64,000 bases of DNA from Vibrio rumoiensis (GTDB lineage Bacteria; Pseudomonadota; Gammaproteobacteria; Enterobacterales; Vibrionaceae): assembly GCF_002218045.2 (NCBI RefSeq), contig NZ_AP018685.1, positions 620,001 to 684,000 on the forward strand, written 5' to 3'. The notes beneath the pieces were generated by a model. That model saw nothing but the letters and a program-made list of their open reading frames with translations, was not told the origin of the DNA and did not search any database. Below, piece after piece: positions 1 through 8,827 of the stretch. The position numbers and the translations under genes are program-made. Position 1 is the first letter of the stretch, and every line of letters starts with the position of its first letter.

Positions 1-1
1 A

Positions 2-388
2 TCTTATGCTCATTTGCCAATGCCGCGCATGACCAACACTTATATGTTGCCAGGAGAACATACTCCAGAAGAAATCATTTCAACCATCAAGAAAGGCCTA
101 TATGCGCCTAACTTTGGTGGCGGTCAGGTTGATATTACTTCAGGGAAATTTGTGTTCTCTGCATCAGAAGCGTATTTAATTGAAGACGGTAAAATTACTC
201 GTCCAGTCAAAGGTGCCACTTTGGTCGGCTCAGGTATTGAAGCGATGCAACAAGTCTCAATGGTGGGTAATGACCTATCGATTGATAAAGGCGTTGGTGT
301 GTGTGGCAAAGCTGGTCAAAGCGTACCGGTAGGTGTTGGTCAACCTAGTTTGAAACTGGATTCAATTACGGTTGGTGGGACGCAATAA
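2..388 (+). CDS. tldD: TldD metalloprotease subunit, C-terminal part
   Basis: The reading frame is open from base 2, so the gene begins before the window and only the last 128 residues are present. They read as the TldD C-terminus: SYAHLPMPRMTNTYM, then GGGQVDITSGKF and the glycine-rich GNDLSIDKGVGVCGKAGQ near the end. TldD pairs with TldE/PmbA, encoded at 1226-2569, to form a cytoplasmic zinc protease that unfolds and degrades small peptides; in enterics it matures microcin B17 and degrades the CcdA antitoxin. The HExxxH zinc motif of TldD lies upstream of the window and cannot be checked. The two subunit genes are separated only by darP on the other strand. Confidence 0.95.
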   Translation, partial: SYAHLPMPRMTNTYMLPGEHTPEEIISTIKKGLYAPNFGGGQVDITSGKFVFSASEAYLIEDGKITRPVKGATLVGSGIEAMQQVSMVGNDLSIDKGVGVCGKAGQSVPVGVGQPSLKLDSITVGGTQ

Positions 389-487
389 GATACGAGATAC
401 GGGGACGCTACGCTAGGGAGCCGAAGAGCTGTTTCGAGTAACGTGTTACGTGTCGCGAGAAAAGATTGAAAGCTTGAATTAAGCACT

Positions 488-536
488 TGGAATAAAAATA
501 AACCGGGACTGAGCATGCTTTTGCTTTTTCCCGGTT
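488..536 (-). terminator. Rho-independent terminator after darP
   Basis: AACCGGGA (501-508) pairs with TCCCGGTT (529-536). Read on the minus strand the hairpin is followed by a T-rich run (TTTATTTTTATT), as expected downstream of darP. Bases 389-480 between tldD and this hairpin hold only degenerate CGAG/ACGAG repeat sequence. Confidence 0.75.
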
Positions 537-580
537 CTCGAAGCGAAGCGTACTCGGCTCTCGCAACTTTCTTTTATCTT

Positions 581-1102
581 TTAAAGCTCTTTCAATGCTT
601 TCAATAATTGAAAGATCTCTCTCGACGCTTTAGGTGGCTTATTGCTGCCTTTTTCTTTTTGAGCTTGGCGAGCTAATTGGCGTAAACGCTGACGATCGGC
701 GTTAGGGTATTCTGCCATCACATCTTCAATAGCCGGATCGATATCCGTCACAATACGATCACGCAATTCTTCTAATTTATGTAATTCAGCTGTAGCTTGC
801 GAGTGCTTATTACGTAATCTATCCAGCTCAGCTTGAATGGGTTCAGGATCGATCTGACGCATTAATTTACCAATGTATTGTAATTGGCGGCGCTTTGCTT
901 CATTGCGAAAACGTTGAGCATTGGCAATCGCTTCGCGTAAATCATCATTTAATGGGAATTTGTCTAAAGATGAAGGCTTTAATCCCACTAATTCTTCACC
1001 CAACTTTTGTAGGGCTTCCATGTCTTCTTTCATCTCGGTTTTGCTTACCCAGATGATTTCCTCTTCTTCTTCCCAAGGTGCTTTTTGGTTTTTACGAGCC
1101 AT
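581..1102 (-). CDS. darP: DarP/YjgA, 50S ribosome assembly factor
   Basis: A 173-residue, highly charged, helical protein of the YjgA (DUF615) family. In E. coli DarP binds late 50S precursors and helps the peptidyl transferase centre mature. The acidic N-terminus (WEEEEEIIWVSKTEMK), the long central heptad-like stretch and the C-terminal REIFQLLKALKEL match the family over its usual length. It is divergent from pmbA with about 120 bp between the start codons, the common gammaproteobacterial arrangement. The identification rests on recognised sequence and on context. Confidence 0.93.
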   Translation of the reverse strand: MARKNQKAPWEEEEEIIWVSKTEMKEDMEALQKLGEELVGLKPSSLDKFPLNDDLREAIANAQRFRNEAKRRQLQYIGKLMRQIDPEPIQAELDRLRNKHSQATAELHKLEELRDRIVTDIDPAIEDVMAEYPNADRQRLRQLARQAQKEKGSNKPPKASREIFQLLKALKEL

Positions 1103-1225
1103 AGTCTCTACTTATTCTTAATATGAGAATGATATTGGTCTATTTTAGCAAGAATTATGGGGAGAAAGCGAAATTCTTGTTATCCTAGAGGTAATAATAG
1201 TGAAATAAATGAGATAAGAGTGGAT

Positions 1226-2569
1226 ATGGACGCAAAACAACAAATCGCACAGCAAAAAATCGAATTGGAAACTGCCGTCGCAAAAGCGTTGGAGACCGCG
1301 AAAGTCAGCGCAGATGCGGTCGAAGTTGCGATCACGAAAACCACTGGTATCAGCGTGACTACCCATGCTTGTGAAGTCGAGAACGTCGAATTCAATAGCG
1401 ATGGTGCTTTAGGGATTACCGTTTACCGTGGTCAATGTAAAGGCAGTGCTTCAACCTCAGATTTGAGCGATCTTGCGATTCAAAAGGCGGTTGCTGCCGC
1501 TCTCGATATTGCTAAGTTTACCTCTCCCGATCCTTATGCAGGCCCAGCCCCTAAAGAATTAATGGTGAAAGAGATCCCTGATTTGGATCTGTTTCACCCA
1601 GATGAACCCGATCCCGATTATGCTTCTGAAATGGCGATTCGTGCCGAGCAAGCGGCGTTAGAGTACAGTGATAAGATCAAACAGAGTGATGGTGCGAGTT
1701 ACGATAGCCATTACGGCATTAAAGTGTATGGCAACAGCCATGGTTTACTCGTGAGCAATGCCTCTAGTCGTCATAGCTTGAGCTGTAGCGTGATTGGTGC
1801 TGGCAAAACGGGTGAAATGGAACGTGATTACAGTTATACCATCGCTCGCCATAAAGATGATTTATGGACTCCAGAAAGTGTTGGTTTACAGGCTGCCAAA
1901 AAAACCATCGACCGATTGGACGCTCGCCAAGTTAAAACCGGTAAATACCCTGTTTTATTCCAAGCGGATGTTGCAACAGGCTTGTTAGGACACTTAGTGA
2001 TGGCGATCAGTGGTGGCAATCTTTACCGTAAGTCATCCTTCTTACTTGATCGTTTAGATACGCAGATTTTACCGAGTTGGTTTAATGTTGCAGAAAGGCC
2101 ACACGTTCTACGAGGCTTAGCATCTGGTGCGTTTGATAGTGAAGGGGTTTATACCAAAGATGCCCAAATCATCAATGATGGTGTGTTATCAACATATCTA
2201 TTAACCAGCTACGCAGCCCGAAAAATGGGTATGACGCCAACAGGACATGCTGGTGGGATTCATAACTGGTTTGTGCAATCAACGGGTCAAGATTTCGGTC
2301 AACTTGTCAAAGATATGGGCACAGGTCTTATCGTGACGGAATTGATGGGACAAGGCGTTAATATGGTAACCGGTGACTACTCACGTGGTGCAGCAGGTTT
2401 CTGGGTGGAAAACGGTGTGATTCAGTATCCAGTGTCTGAAATTACCATTGCGGGTAATTTAAAAGATATGTTTAACCAAATCTCTGCGGTTGGTTGCGAT
2501 GTTGAAACTCGTTCACAAATTCAAACTGGATCGATCTTGATTGAATCAATGAAGATTGCAGGGGAGTAG
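1226..2569 (+). CDS. pmbA: PmbA/TldE, partner of TldD
   Basis: TldE forms the heterodimeric TldD/E protease with TldD. The protein reads MDAKQQIAQQKIELE at its start and has the family C-terminus (GAAGFWVENG, then EITIAGNLKDMF and GSILIESMKIAGE). The frame is open from 1157, but the ATG at 1226 gives 447 residues, close to the 450 of E. coli PmbA; the AAGAG at about 1216-1220 can act as its ribosome site. A GTG at 1220 is an alternative start. The family lacks the zinc-binding HExxxH of TldD, and none is seen here. Upstream residues coded from 1157 (GRKRNSCYPRG...) do not resemble the family. Confidence 0.93.
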   Translation: MDAKQQIAQQKIELETAVAKALETAKVSADAVEVAITKTTGISVTTHACEVENVEFNSDGALGITVYRGQCKGSASTSDLSDLAIQKAVAAALDIAKFTSPDPYAGPAPKELMVKEIPDLDLFHPDEPDPDYASEMAIRAEQAALEYSDKIKQSDGASYDSHYGIKVYGNSHGLLVSNASSRHSLSCSVIGAGKTGEMERDYSYTIARHKDDLWTPESVGLQAAKKTIDRLDARQVKTGKYPVLFQADVATGLLGHLVMAISGGNLYRKSSFLLDRLDTQILPSWFNVAERPHVLRGLASGAFDSEGVYTKDAQIINDGVLSTYLLTSYAARKMGMTPTGHAGGIHNWFVQSTGQDFGQLVKDMGTGLIVTELMGQGVNMVTGDYSRGAAGFWVENGVIQYPVSEITIAGNLKDMFNQISAVGCDVETRSQIQTGSILIESMKIAGE

Positions 2570-2573
2570 ATAA

Positions 2574-2850
2574 GCGATCCTCGAGTGGTCGTTTCTCGTG
2601 GCTAGGAAAAGATCAAAGAGCGGTTCCTAGTTACGAGTTCCTAGTTTCAGGGGAAAAACCGTCATCCTGAAAAGCGACGCAGGAGCGCAGTTCAGGATCT
2701 CCAACTACGATAGGAGATTCCAAACAGTTCGTTCCTCACTTTTGGAATGACGGTGTTAAGTTAACTACTCTCGAGAATCGAGCAGCGCCCAAGTCACGAG
2801 TTCCGAAAACGCTCTTTCTAGGAACTAGGGGCCAGGGCCTAGTAACCTTT
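2574..2850. repeat. Repeat-rich intergenic gap between pmbA and mgtE
   Basis: This non-coding gap of about 280 bp holds degenerate CTAGGAA/CGAG-type repeat sequence (for example around 2580-2645 and 2765-2840) around the structured element at 2658-2754. Similar CGAG/ACGAG sequence recurs at about 400-470, 34260-34330, 45362-45438 and 58028-58097. No convincing ORF is present. Confidence 0.6.
2658..2754. repeat. 97-bp palindromic element with cloverleaf folding
   Basis: An outer inverted repeat, ACCGTCAT (2658-2665) with ATGACGGT (2747-2754), encloses three smaller hairpins in a row: TCCTGAA/TTCAGGA (2665-2671/2691-2697), ATCTCC/GGAGAT (2697-2702/2713-2718) and TTCCAAA/TTTGGAA (2718-2724/2741-2747). 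The arms abut, so nearly every base lies in a stem or a short loop. It resembles dispersed GTCATTCC-type repeats known from vibrio genomes; it carries no ORF. Confidence 0.7.
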
Positions 2851-4221
2851 TTAAATCATATTCAATTTAATCATCAAGGTCGCAAGACCTAGGAAAGCCG
2901 ATAGTCCCACCATATCAGTGACGGTGGTTAATGCCATACCGCCCGCTAGTGCAGGATCTATATTCATCTTCTTGAGTAAGATTGGGATGCTTACACCGGC
3001 AACACCCGCTGCCAGTAAGTTGGCTAGCATAGCGACCGCCATGATCATGCCAAGTACCACACTGCCTTTCCATAACACCACAATACCGCCAATAATACAG
3101 GCCCACAATAAGCCATTTAAAAAGCCAATCGCTGCTTCTTTCAATAATAGTGAACGTTGGTTGGTATTACCGATGTGGCCTAACGCTAAACCACGGATAA
3201 CTAAGGCAACGGTTTGATTGCCGGCTACTCCACCCATTGAAGGTACGATTGTCATCAATACGGCAACGGAGGCCATTTGTGCTAAAGTGCCTTCAAACAT
3301 ATTGGAAACGGACGCCGCAGCAAGTGCTGCGAGTACGTTAGCGCCCAACCAAATACTACGACGGCGCACTGATTTCACTACGGGAGCAAAGGTATCCTCG
3401 TCATCGTCCAAACCCGCCATACTCATCATTGAGTGTTCGGCGTCTTCACGGATAACATCAACCACATCATCGATAGTAATACGACCGACCAGTTGGCCAT
3501 TTTGGTTAACAACAGGCGCAGACACCCAATTACGACGTTCAAACAAACTGGCTACATCGGTTGCGCTTGTATCGACAGTGATGGTTTCATCGGCATCTTC
3601 GATTAAGTCAGCAATTGGGGTGTCTGTTTGAGAAGTAATTAAAGCGGTCAGTGATAAATGTCCGATGAGCTTATTGTCACTATCAATGACATATAAAGCA
3701 TCGGTCGCTTCTGGTAATTCACCTTTCATGCGTAGATAACGCAAGACCACATCTACGTCGACATCACTACGAATCGTGATGACGTCGGTGTTCATCAAAC
3801 CACCGGCACTATCCTCTGAATACGATAGGGCGGTTTCGACGCGTTCTCGATCGGCGGAATCCATTTGGTCGAGGACTTCACGTGACACATCGTCGGGTAA
3901 GCTACGTAAGACATAGGCCACATCATCGGTGTCCATGCCTTCAGTGGCTTCTGCCAGTTTTTCTGGCGCCATTTTCGATACGATGCTGTCTTTGATATCT
4001 TCGGAAAGTTCATCGAGGATTTCACCGTAGTCTTCAGGATCGGTAAGTTGCCACAGTACATCACGGCTTTTATGCGGAGAGGCTTCTAAAAGGTGAGCAA
4101 TATCCTCAGGTTCCATGTCCTGTAATTGGCGACGAACATGGACAAAGCGACCATCATCAATAGCTTCTGTTACTTCTTGGAGGGTTTGATGGGTGAGTTC
4201 AAACTCTTGTGGTTCAGCCAT
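2851..4221 (-). CDS. mgtE: MgtE-type magnesium channel
   Basis: A 456-residue Mg2+ channel of the inner membrane. An acidic MgtE_N helical superhelix (about 10-130) and two CBS domains (about 138-260) form the cytoplasmic Mg2+ sensor. Five membrane segments follow from about 290, with the family signature PSMGGVAGNQT at 327-337 and the pore-side DPALAGG and TTVTDMVG motifs near the C-terminus. The length is typical. A strong Shine-Dalgarno (AGGAGG, six bases before the ATG) supports the start. It stands alone between pmbA and ptsO; a second Mg2+/divalent transporter, CorA, is encoded at 18472-19425. Confidence 0.95.
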   Translation of the reverse strand: MAEPQEFELTHQTLQEVTEAIDDGRFVHVRRQLQDMEPEDIAHLLEASPHKSRDVLWQLTDPEDYGEILDELSEDIKDSIVSKMAPEKLAEATEGMDTDDVAYVLRSLPDDVSREVLDQMDSADRERVETALSYSEDSAGGLMNTDVITIRSDVDVDVVLRYLRMKGELPEATDALYVIDSDNKLIGHLSLTALITSQTDTPIADLIEDADETITVDTSATDVASLFERRNWVSAPVVNQNGQLVGRITIDDVVDVIREDAEHSMMSMAGLDDDEDTFAPVVKSVRRRSIWLGANVLAALAAASVSNMFEGTLAQMASVAVLMTIVPSMGGVAGNQTVALVIRGLALGHIGNTNQRSLLLKEAAIGFLNGLLWACIIGGIVVLWKGSVVLGMIMAVAMLANLLAAGVAGVSIPILLKKMNIDPALAGGMALTTVTDMVGLSAFLGLATLMIKLNMI

Positions 4222-4278
4222 GACTCGCCTCCTAAATACAACCTGAATAACATCTATAATATTGAGGTGTGAATATTA

Positions 4279-4291
4279 GCTTAATTTAAGC
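4279..4291. other. Palindrome upstream of mgtE
   Basis: GCTTAATTTAAGC is a perfect 13-base palindrome 58 bp upstream of the mgtE start codon, in the promoter region. It could be an operator; no regulator can be assigned. Confidence 0.3.
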
Positions 4292-4381
4292 ATAAATGTC
4301 ATAGCTTATAGTGCTCTAACGAGGGTATTTTTATATTGAGTAAACAAGAATAGGGAAGGATAAAGACGGATTGAATAATGA

Positions 4382-4705
4382 TTATTCTTCTTCATCAAAT
4401 TTTTGTTCAATTAATGCACAGATGGCAGAAAGTGCTTGCTCTGCTTGGCTACCTTCGGCTGTGATATCAATATATTGACCTTGGGCTGAATCTAGTAACA
4501 ATAGCCCCATCACGCTATCTGCTGTCACTTCTCGCTCATCTGCACTGATGGTAATGATGGCGTCGAAGCTTTGGGCCAGTTCAACCAACTTAATTGCCGC
4601 TCGTGCATGTAAGCCTAATCGGTTTTGAATTAACACCGTTTGCTGGCATTTAGTGTGTTGAGGGCTAGGGGATTGAGAGTTGGTTGGCTGACACTCTTTG
4701 TTCAT
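4382..4705 (-). CDS. ptsO: NPr, HPr-like phosphocarrier of the nitrogen PTS
   Basis: NPr carries phosphate from EI-Ntr (PtsP) to EIIA-Ntr (PtsN). The HPr fold is recognisable, with the phospho-accepting histidine in GLHARAA (His33) and the regulatory-site region around SVMGLLLLDSAQG. At 107 residues it is about 17 longer than E. coli NPr; the extra N-terminus is Ser/Gln-rich. The start is supported by a 4-bp overlap (ATGA type) with the rapZ stop. It is the last gene of the rpoN-hpf-ptsN-rapZ-ptsO group. Confidence 0.94.
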   Translation of the reverse strand: MNKECQPTNSQSPSPQHTKCQQTVLIQNRLGLHARAAIKLVELAQSFDAIITISADEREVTADSVMGLLLLDSAQGQYIDITAEGSQAEQALSAICALIEQKFDEEE

Positions 4706-5586
4706 ACGTGATGCTTCTCTAGGCTAGTGTGACGAATTTGAACTTGGTGTCCAAGTGTTTTGAAGTGTTCGCCAAGTTGTTGAGTAATATAGACAGAACG
4801 GTGCTTGCCACCCGTACAACCAATCGCAACGGTAAGGTAGCTTCGATTATTTTTCTCTAACAGTGGAAGCCATTTATTGATAAAGCCTTCAATACTCGCT
4901 TGTAATTCGAGGACATCAGGTTCTGCGCTAAGAAAATCAATAATCGGTTGATCAAGCCCTGTTAGCGGTCTTAACTCTGGAACCCAATGTGGATTGGGCA
5001 AAAAGCGAACATCAAAGACATAATCGGCATCGTTCGGTAATCCGTATTTAAATCCAAATGATTCAAATACCATGACTAATTCTTTTGACTCTCTTCCTTG
5101 AACACGAATACGCACGGTTTCACTTAATTCATGTAAAGAGAGATTGGTACTGTCGAGCACTAAGTCGGCTTCTTCTTTTAAGTTCAGCAGTAGGTCTTTT
5201 TCTAATTGAATGGCTTGCTCAAGAGACAGTTTATCTTTATGCATAGAAAGAGGGTGCAGGCGGCGAGTCTCACTATAACGCTTGAGCAACGTTGATTGAT
5301 CCGCATCTAAAAACAACACATTCACGTCATACAATTGCTTTAAGTTTTGCAACGTAGTCGATACTTCGGTTGGATCTTGAGGAAGATTGCGAATATCAAT
5401 ACTGACGGCGACGTTTTGTTTACTGCTACGAACGGAAGCGACAAAGTCATCTAATAAATTGACTGGAAGGTTGTCAACACAGTAATAACCTAGATCTTCG
5501 AGTACTCGTAGGGCTACACTTTTACCTGCTCCGGACTGGCCACTGACAATGGTGACATGCAATTGTTTAGACTCTGTTGTGTTCAT
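4702..5586 (-). CDS. rapZ: RapZ, RNase adapter / nucleotide-binding protein
   Basis: RapZ binds the small RNA GlmZ and presents it to RNase E, thereby adjusting GlmS and amino-sugar synthesis in enterics. The 294-residue protein has the Walker A GQSGAGKS (16-23), the family DNLP motif near 40 and the C-terminal CTGGKHRSVY motif of the UDP-GlcNAc-sensing domain. It overlaps ptsO by 4 bp and ptsN by 4 bp, indicating translational coupling. Whether GlmY/GlmZ exist here is not visible. Confidence 0.95.
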   Translation of the reverse strand: MNTTESKQLHVTIVSGQSGAGKSVALRVLEDLGYYCVDNLPVNLLDDFVASVRSSKQNVAVSIDIRNLPQDPTEVSTTLQNLKQLYDVNVLFLDADQSTLLKRYSETRRLHPLSMHKDKLSLEQAIQLEKDLLLNLKEEADLVLDSTNLSLHELSETVRIRVQGRESKELVMVFESFGFKYGLPNDADYVFDVRFLPNPHWVPELRPLTGLDQPIIDFLSAEPDVLELQASIEGFINKWLPLLEKNNRSYLTVAIGCTGGKHRSVYITQQLGEHFKTLGHQVQIRHTSLEKHHV

Positions 5587-6032
5587 GCATTACCAACCAT
5601 GATGTCGTATAACTCTTGATCGGTTTGAGCATGACGCAGTCTTTTTAATGTGAACTTGTCATTGAGTTTTTCAGCCATCAGCGACAAGGTCGTTAAGTGC
5701 GTTTTACATTGCTCATCTGGCACGAGCAAAGCAAAAAGAATATCAACTGGACGGCTGTCAATCGCATCAAAATCGACGGGTTGTTCACATTGTAGTAATA
5801 CCGCAATCGCTTGGTCGCTATCTAGCATGCGGCCATGTGGAATCGCGATACCATTTCCGATACCTGTAGTACCGACTTTTTCTCGGGATAACATGCATTC
5901 AAATAATCGATTTGAATCAAGGCCACTATGTTGCGCTGCGATTTCACTGATGATTTCGAGTGCACGTTTTTTGCTAGTGCACTGAACTGCCGTTTTGGTG
6001 CAGTCCAGTGACAATACTTCATTTAATTGCAT
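5583..6032 (-). CDS. ptsN: PTS IIA-Ntr protein PtsN
   Basis: Terminal phosphate acceptor of the nitrogen PTS; in other bacteria it regulates K+ transport and sensor kinases rather than moving sugar. The 149-residue IIA (mannitol/fructose type) domain carries the phospho-histidine in GIAIPHGRM (His66). Its start lies two bases after the hpf stop and its end overlaps rapZ. Confidence 0.95.
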   Translation of the reverse strand: MQLNEVLSLDCTKTAVQCTSKKRALEIISEIAAQHSGLDSNRLFECMLSREKVGTTGIGNGIAIPHGRMLDSDQAIAVLLQCEQPVDFDAIDSRPVDILFALLVPDEQCKTHLTTLSLMAEKLNDKFTLKRLRHAQTDQELYDIMVGNA

Positions 6033-6034
6033 AG

Positions 6035-6322
6035 TTAATGACTACTTAGTTTTTCTTTGTGTTTGCTGAGTTGACGAGACAGTTTATCGACTAAATCGTC
6101 AATTGAAGCATACATATTCTCACTTTGTGAGGATGCATGGATTTCGCCTTGGTTAACGTGAAGGGTAGCCTCGGCGATTTGCTCTAATTTTTCAACCCGT
6201 AATACAACGTGAGTGTTATTTATATGGTCAAAGAAGCGTTCTAGCTTTTGGAATTTGGTATTTACATATTCATTTAACGCATCGGTCAAGTCGACATGGT
6301 GTCCCGTAATATTCATTTGCAT
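6035..6322 (-). CDS. hpf: Short-form ribosome hibernation promoting factor
   Basis: A 95-residue HPF/YfiA-family protein, starting MQMNITGHHVDLTD, that binds the 30S decoding centre and promotes 100S ribosome dimers in stationary phase together with RMF. The length is that of the short gammaproteobacterial form, with no C-terminal dimerisation domain. It lies 27 bp downstream of rpoN, the classical rpoN-linked position. Confidence 0.94.
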   Translation of the reverse strand: MQMNITGHHVDLTDALNEYVNTKFQKLERFFDHINNTHVVLRVEKLEQIAEATLHVNQGEIHASSQSENMYASIDDLVDKLSRQLSKHKEKLSSH

Positions 6323-6349
6323 AAACTTTCCTCTTTGATTTACTACTTT

Positions 6350-7834
6350 TTACAGTAGACGTTTACGTTGACTAGAAGGGGCAATGCCGAGTGATTCACG
6401 ATATTTCGCAATCGTTCGTCTTGCCACTTGTATTCCTTGTTCAACTAAAAGGGCTGCAATTTTACTATCACTTAACGGTTTCTTACTGTCTTCTGCGGCG
6501 ACTAATTTTTTGATTAAAGCTCGAATCGCAGTGGATGAACATTCACCCCCCGTTTCCGTGCTGACATGGCTTGAGAAGAAGTATTTAAGTTCAAAAATTC
6601 CTTTTGGTGTATGCATGTATTTTTGTGTGGTAACACGAGAAATCGTTGACTCATGCATGTCCACATCTAGTGCGATGTCATTGAGCACCATTGGCTTCAT
6701 TGCCTCCTCACCATATTCAAAGAAATCTTGCTGATGTTCAACTATACAGCGAGCAACTTTGAGCAGGGTCTCGTTTCGGCTTTCTAAACTTTTAATTAAC
6801 CACTTAGCTTCTTGAACATGAGTACGTATATATTGGCTATCAGTACTGTTTCCTTTACCTAGAGCCGCATATTGTTGGTTTACTTTTAAGCGTGGCACAC
6901 TGTCTGGGTTTATGGAAACAGTCCACTTACCTTTATCTTTAAATACCGATACATCGGGTACTACGTATTCAATATCGTCACCGCCGACGTGATTTCCTGG
7001 CCTTGGATCGAGTTGCTGAATTAACGATAAAATTTGTTTGAGTTCATCTTCTTTGAGTTTAGCTTCTTTACACAAAAGTTTGTAATCACGGTTACCAAGG
7101 TAATCAATATAATTGTGTAACACCATTTTAGCTTCATTAAGCCAAGGGGTGTCTGCCGGAAATATAGCTAATTGAAGGAGTAAACATTCTTGTAGATTAC
7201 GAGAAGCGACACCCAGAGGATCAAACTGCTGTATACGCTTTAACACCGCTTCGATTTCATCTAACTCAATCTCATCGTTTCCAAGACTTTGTTGGATATC
7301 CTCTAAGCTTTCGGTGACATAGCCATATTCATCAAGGCTATCGAGAATGGCCAGCGCAATCGTACGGTCTATATCGCTAAAGGGGGTCAGCTCTAATTGC
7401 CACTCCAGATAGTCTTGCAGCGTTTGAGTGGTCTCGCCTTGATAAACAGGCAGTTCATCATCATTACTGATCCCGGTGCTGCCGGTATTGGCGCTATAAA
7501 CATCTTCCCAGCTCGCATCAATGCTCAGCTCGTCACTGATCGTTGATTGCTCTATATGCTCGGTACTATCGGAAAGCTCGCGTTCACTTTCTTGAATGCC
7601 AGCCATGTCTTGCTGTGCGTTTTCTTGAGACTCAGCGTTATCGCTGTTTTTATCAAGCTCACCACTAGATTCACCGAAGTCTTCATCTATCTCAAGTAAA
7701 GGGTTGGAATCGAGTGCTTCTTGGATCTCTTGCTGTAAATCGAGTGTCGACAGTTGCAGCAAACGAATGGCTTGCTGTAACTGAGGTGTCATGGAGAGGT
7801 GTTGACCAAACTTAAGTTGTAATGATGACTTCAT
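6350..7834 (-). CDS. rpoN: RNA polymerase sigma-54 factor
   Basis: Sigma-54 directs transcription from -24/-12 promoters activated by AAA+ enhancer-binding proteins; in vibrios it controls flagella, nitrogen use and quorum-related genes. The 494-residue protein has the glutamine/leucine-rich region I (LKFGQHLSMTPQLQQAIRLL), an acidic region II (about 50-130, rich in Asp/Glu/Ser), the core-binding domain, a helix-turn-helix, and the RpoN box ARRTIAKYRE at 471-480 against the usual ARRTVAKYRE. It is separated from lptB by 265 bp containing an ERIC element. Confidence 0.97.
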   Translation of the reverse strand: MKSSLQLKFGQHLSMTPQLQQAIRLLQLSTLDLQQEIQEALDSNPLLEIDEDFGESSGELDKNSDNAESQENAQQDMAGIQESERELSDSTEHIEQSTISDELSIDASWEDVYSANTGSTGISNDDELPVYQGETTQTLQDYLEWQLELTPFSDIDRTIALAILDSLDEYGYVTESLEDIQQSLGNDEIELDEIEAVLKRIQQFDPLGVASRNLQECLLLQLAIFPADTPWLNEAKMVLHNYIDYLGNRDYKLLCKEAKLKEDELKQILSLIQQLDPRPGNHVGGDDIEYVVPDVSVFKDKGKWTVSINPDSVPRLKVNQQYAALGKGNSTDSQYIRTHVQEAKWLIKSLESRNETLLKVARCIVEHQQDFFEYGEEAMKPMVLNDIALDVDMHESTISRVTTQKYMHTPKGIFELKYFFSSHVSTETGGECSSTAIRALIKKLVAAEDSKKPLSDSKIAALLVEQGIQVARRTIAKYRESLGIAPSSQRKRLL

Positions 7835-7893
7835 GCAATACTCTATGCCTTTTGTTCTGGAATATCCCTATTCATGGTGTCTTGAATGATGCT

Positions 7894-8020
7894 TATACCC
7901 ATCGTACTTGAAGCTGCTGCTTTGTTGACTACGCTCATTCTCCCCAATCACATAGACGAGCTATGCTCATGGGGTTCATTCACTTGTCGCCTCACTGCAA
8001 CACCAATTACTTTGGGTATA
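7894..8020. repeat. ERIC element, copy 1 (127 bp)
   Basis: TATACCC at 7894-7900 and GGGTATA at 8014-8020 bound a 127-bp imperfect palindrome with the internal ERIC landmarks (TACTTGAAGCTGC, TTTGTTGACT, CAATTACTTTGGG). Both the length and these boxes match the enterobacterial repetitive intergenic consensus. A second copy lies at 57891-58018. This one sits between lptB and rpoN, in genes usually co-transcribed, so the hairpin would be present in the mRNA. Confidence 0.92.
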
Positions 8021-8099
8021 GTATCTCAGTCGATAGTGTGGCGACGTCGATAGTGGCGATTCCTTCGCTCACATCATCCAAGTTGGCGCTAAAGAGCTG

Positions 8100-8825
8100 T
8101 TATAAGCGGAATTGTTCACCTAAATATACTTTCTTCACTTGCTCGTTATTCAATACTTCTTCCGGAGTACCGTTAGCGATCAAATGGCCTTGGCTCACAA
8201 TATAGGCGTGCTCACATACATCTAATGTTTCACGTACGTTATGGTCGGTGATCAATACACCTAAGCCACGATCACGTAAGTGTTCAATGATCTTTTTGAT
8301 ATCAATAACGGAAATCGGATCAACCCCTGCAAATGGTTCATCCAATAGAATAAATTTCGGGTTCGCGGCCAAAGCACGGGCGATCTCTACTCGTCGACGT
8401 TCGCCACCAGATAGTGCCATCCCAGCACTTTTTCGAATGTGCTGAATATGGAACTCATCGAGCAGTTCTTCTAAGCGATCGTGCTTGTCTTCTTTGGTGA
8501 GTTCATCGCGAGTCTGCAACACGGCCATGATGTTATCTTCGACAGACAACTTCCGGAAAATAGACGCTTCTTGGGGTAAGTAACCAATCCCCATGCGTGA
8601 GCGTTGGTGCATAGGTAAGATACTAATGTCTGTATCATCAATACTAATCGTACCTTCATCACGAGAGACTAAGCCTACGATCATGTAGAAAGACGTCGTT
8701 TTACCTGCGCCATTGGGGCCCAATAATCCGACAATTTGGCCGGATTTCACTTCTAGCCCCACATCGCTTACTACTTTTCGGCTGCCGTAAGTTTTGGCTA
8801 GTTTTTCTGCTTTAAGTGTTGCCAT
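8100..8825 (-). CDS. lptB: LptB, ATPase of the LPS exporter
   Basis: Cytoplasmic ABC ATPase that powers LPS extraction by LptFG (encoded at 36619-38791) and transfer to LptC and LptA. The 241-residue protein has Walker A GPNGAGKTT (about 37-45), signature LSGGERRR, Walker B FILLDEPFAGVDP and the H-loop TDHNVRET. It starts 2 bp after the lptA stop. Confidence 0.97.
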   Translation of the reverse strand: MATLKAEKLAKTYGSRKVVSDVGLEVKSGQIVGLLGPNGAGKTTSFYMIVGLVSRDEGTISIDDTDISILPMHQRSRMGIGYLPQEASIFRKLSVEDNIMAVLQTRDELTKEDKHDRLEELLDEFHIQHIRKSAGMALSGGERRRVEIARALAANPKFILLDEPFAGVDPISVIDIKKIIEHLRDRGLGVLITDHNVRETLDVCEHAYIVSQGHLIANGTPEEVLNNEQVKKVYLGEQFRL

Positions 8826-8827
8826 AG

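Noticed and set aside
3218..3631. Open frames opposite mgtE
   Set aside because: They lie fully inside mgtE, which has all family motifs; the antisense products resemble no known family.
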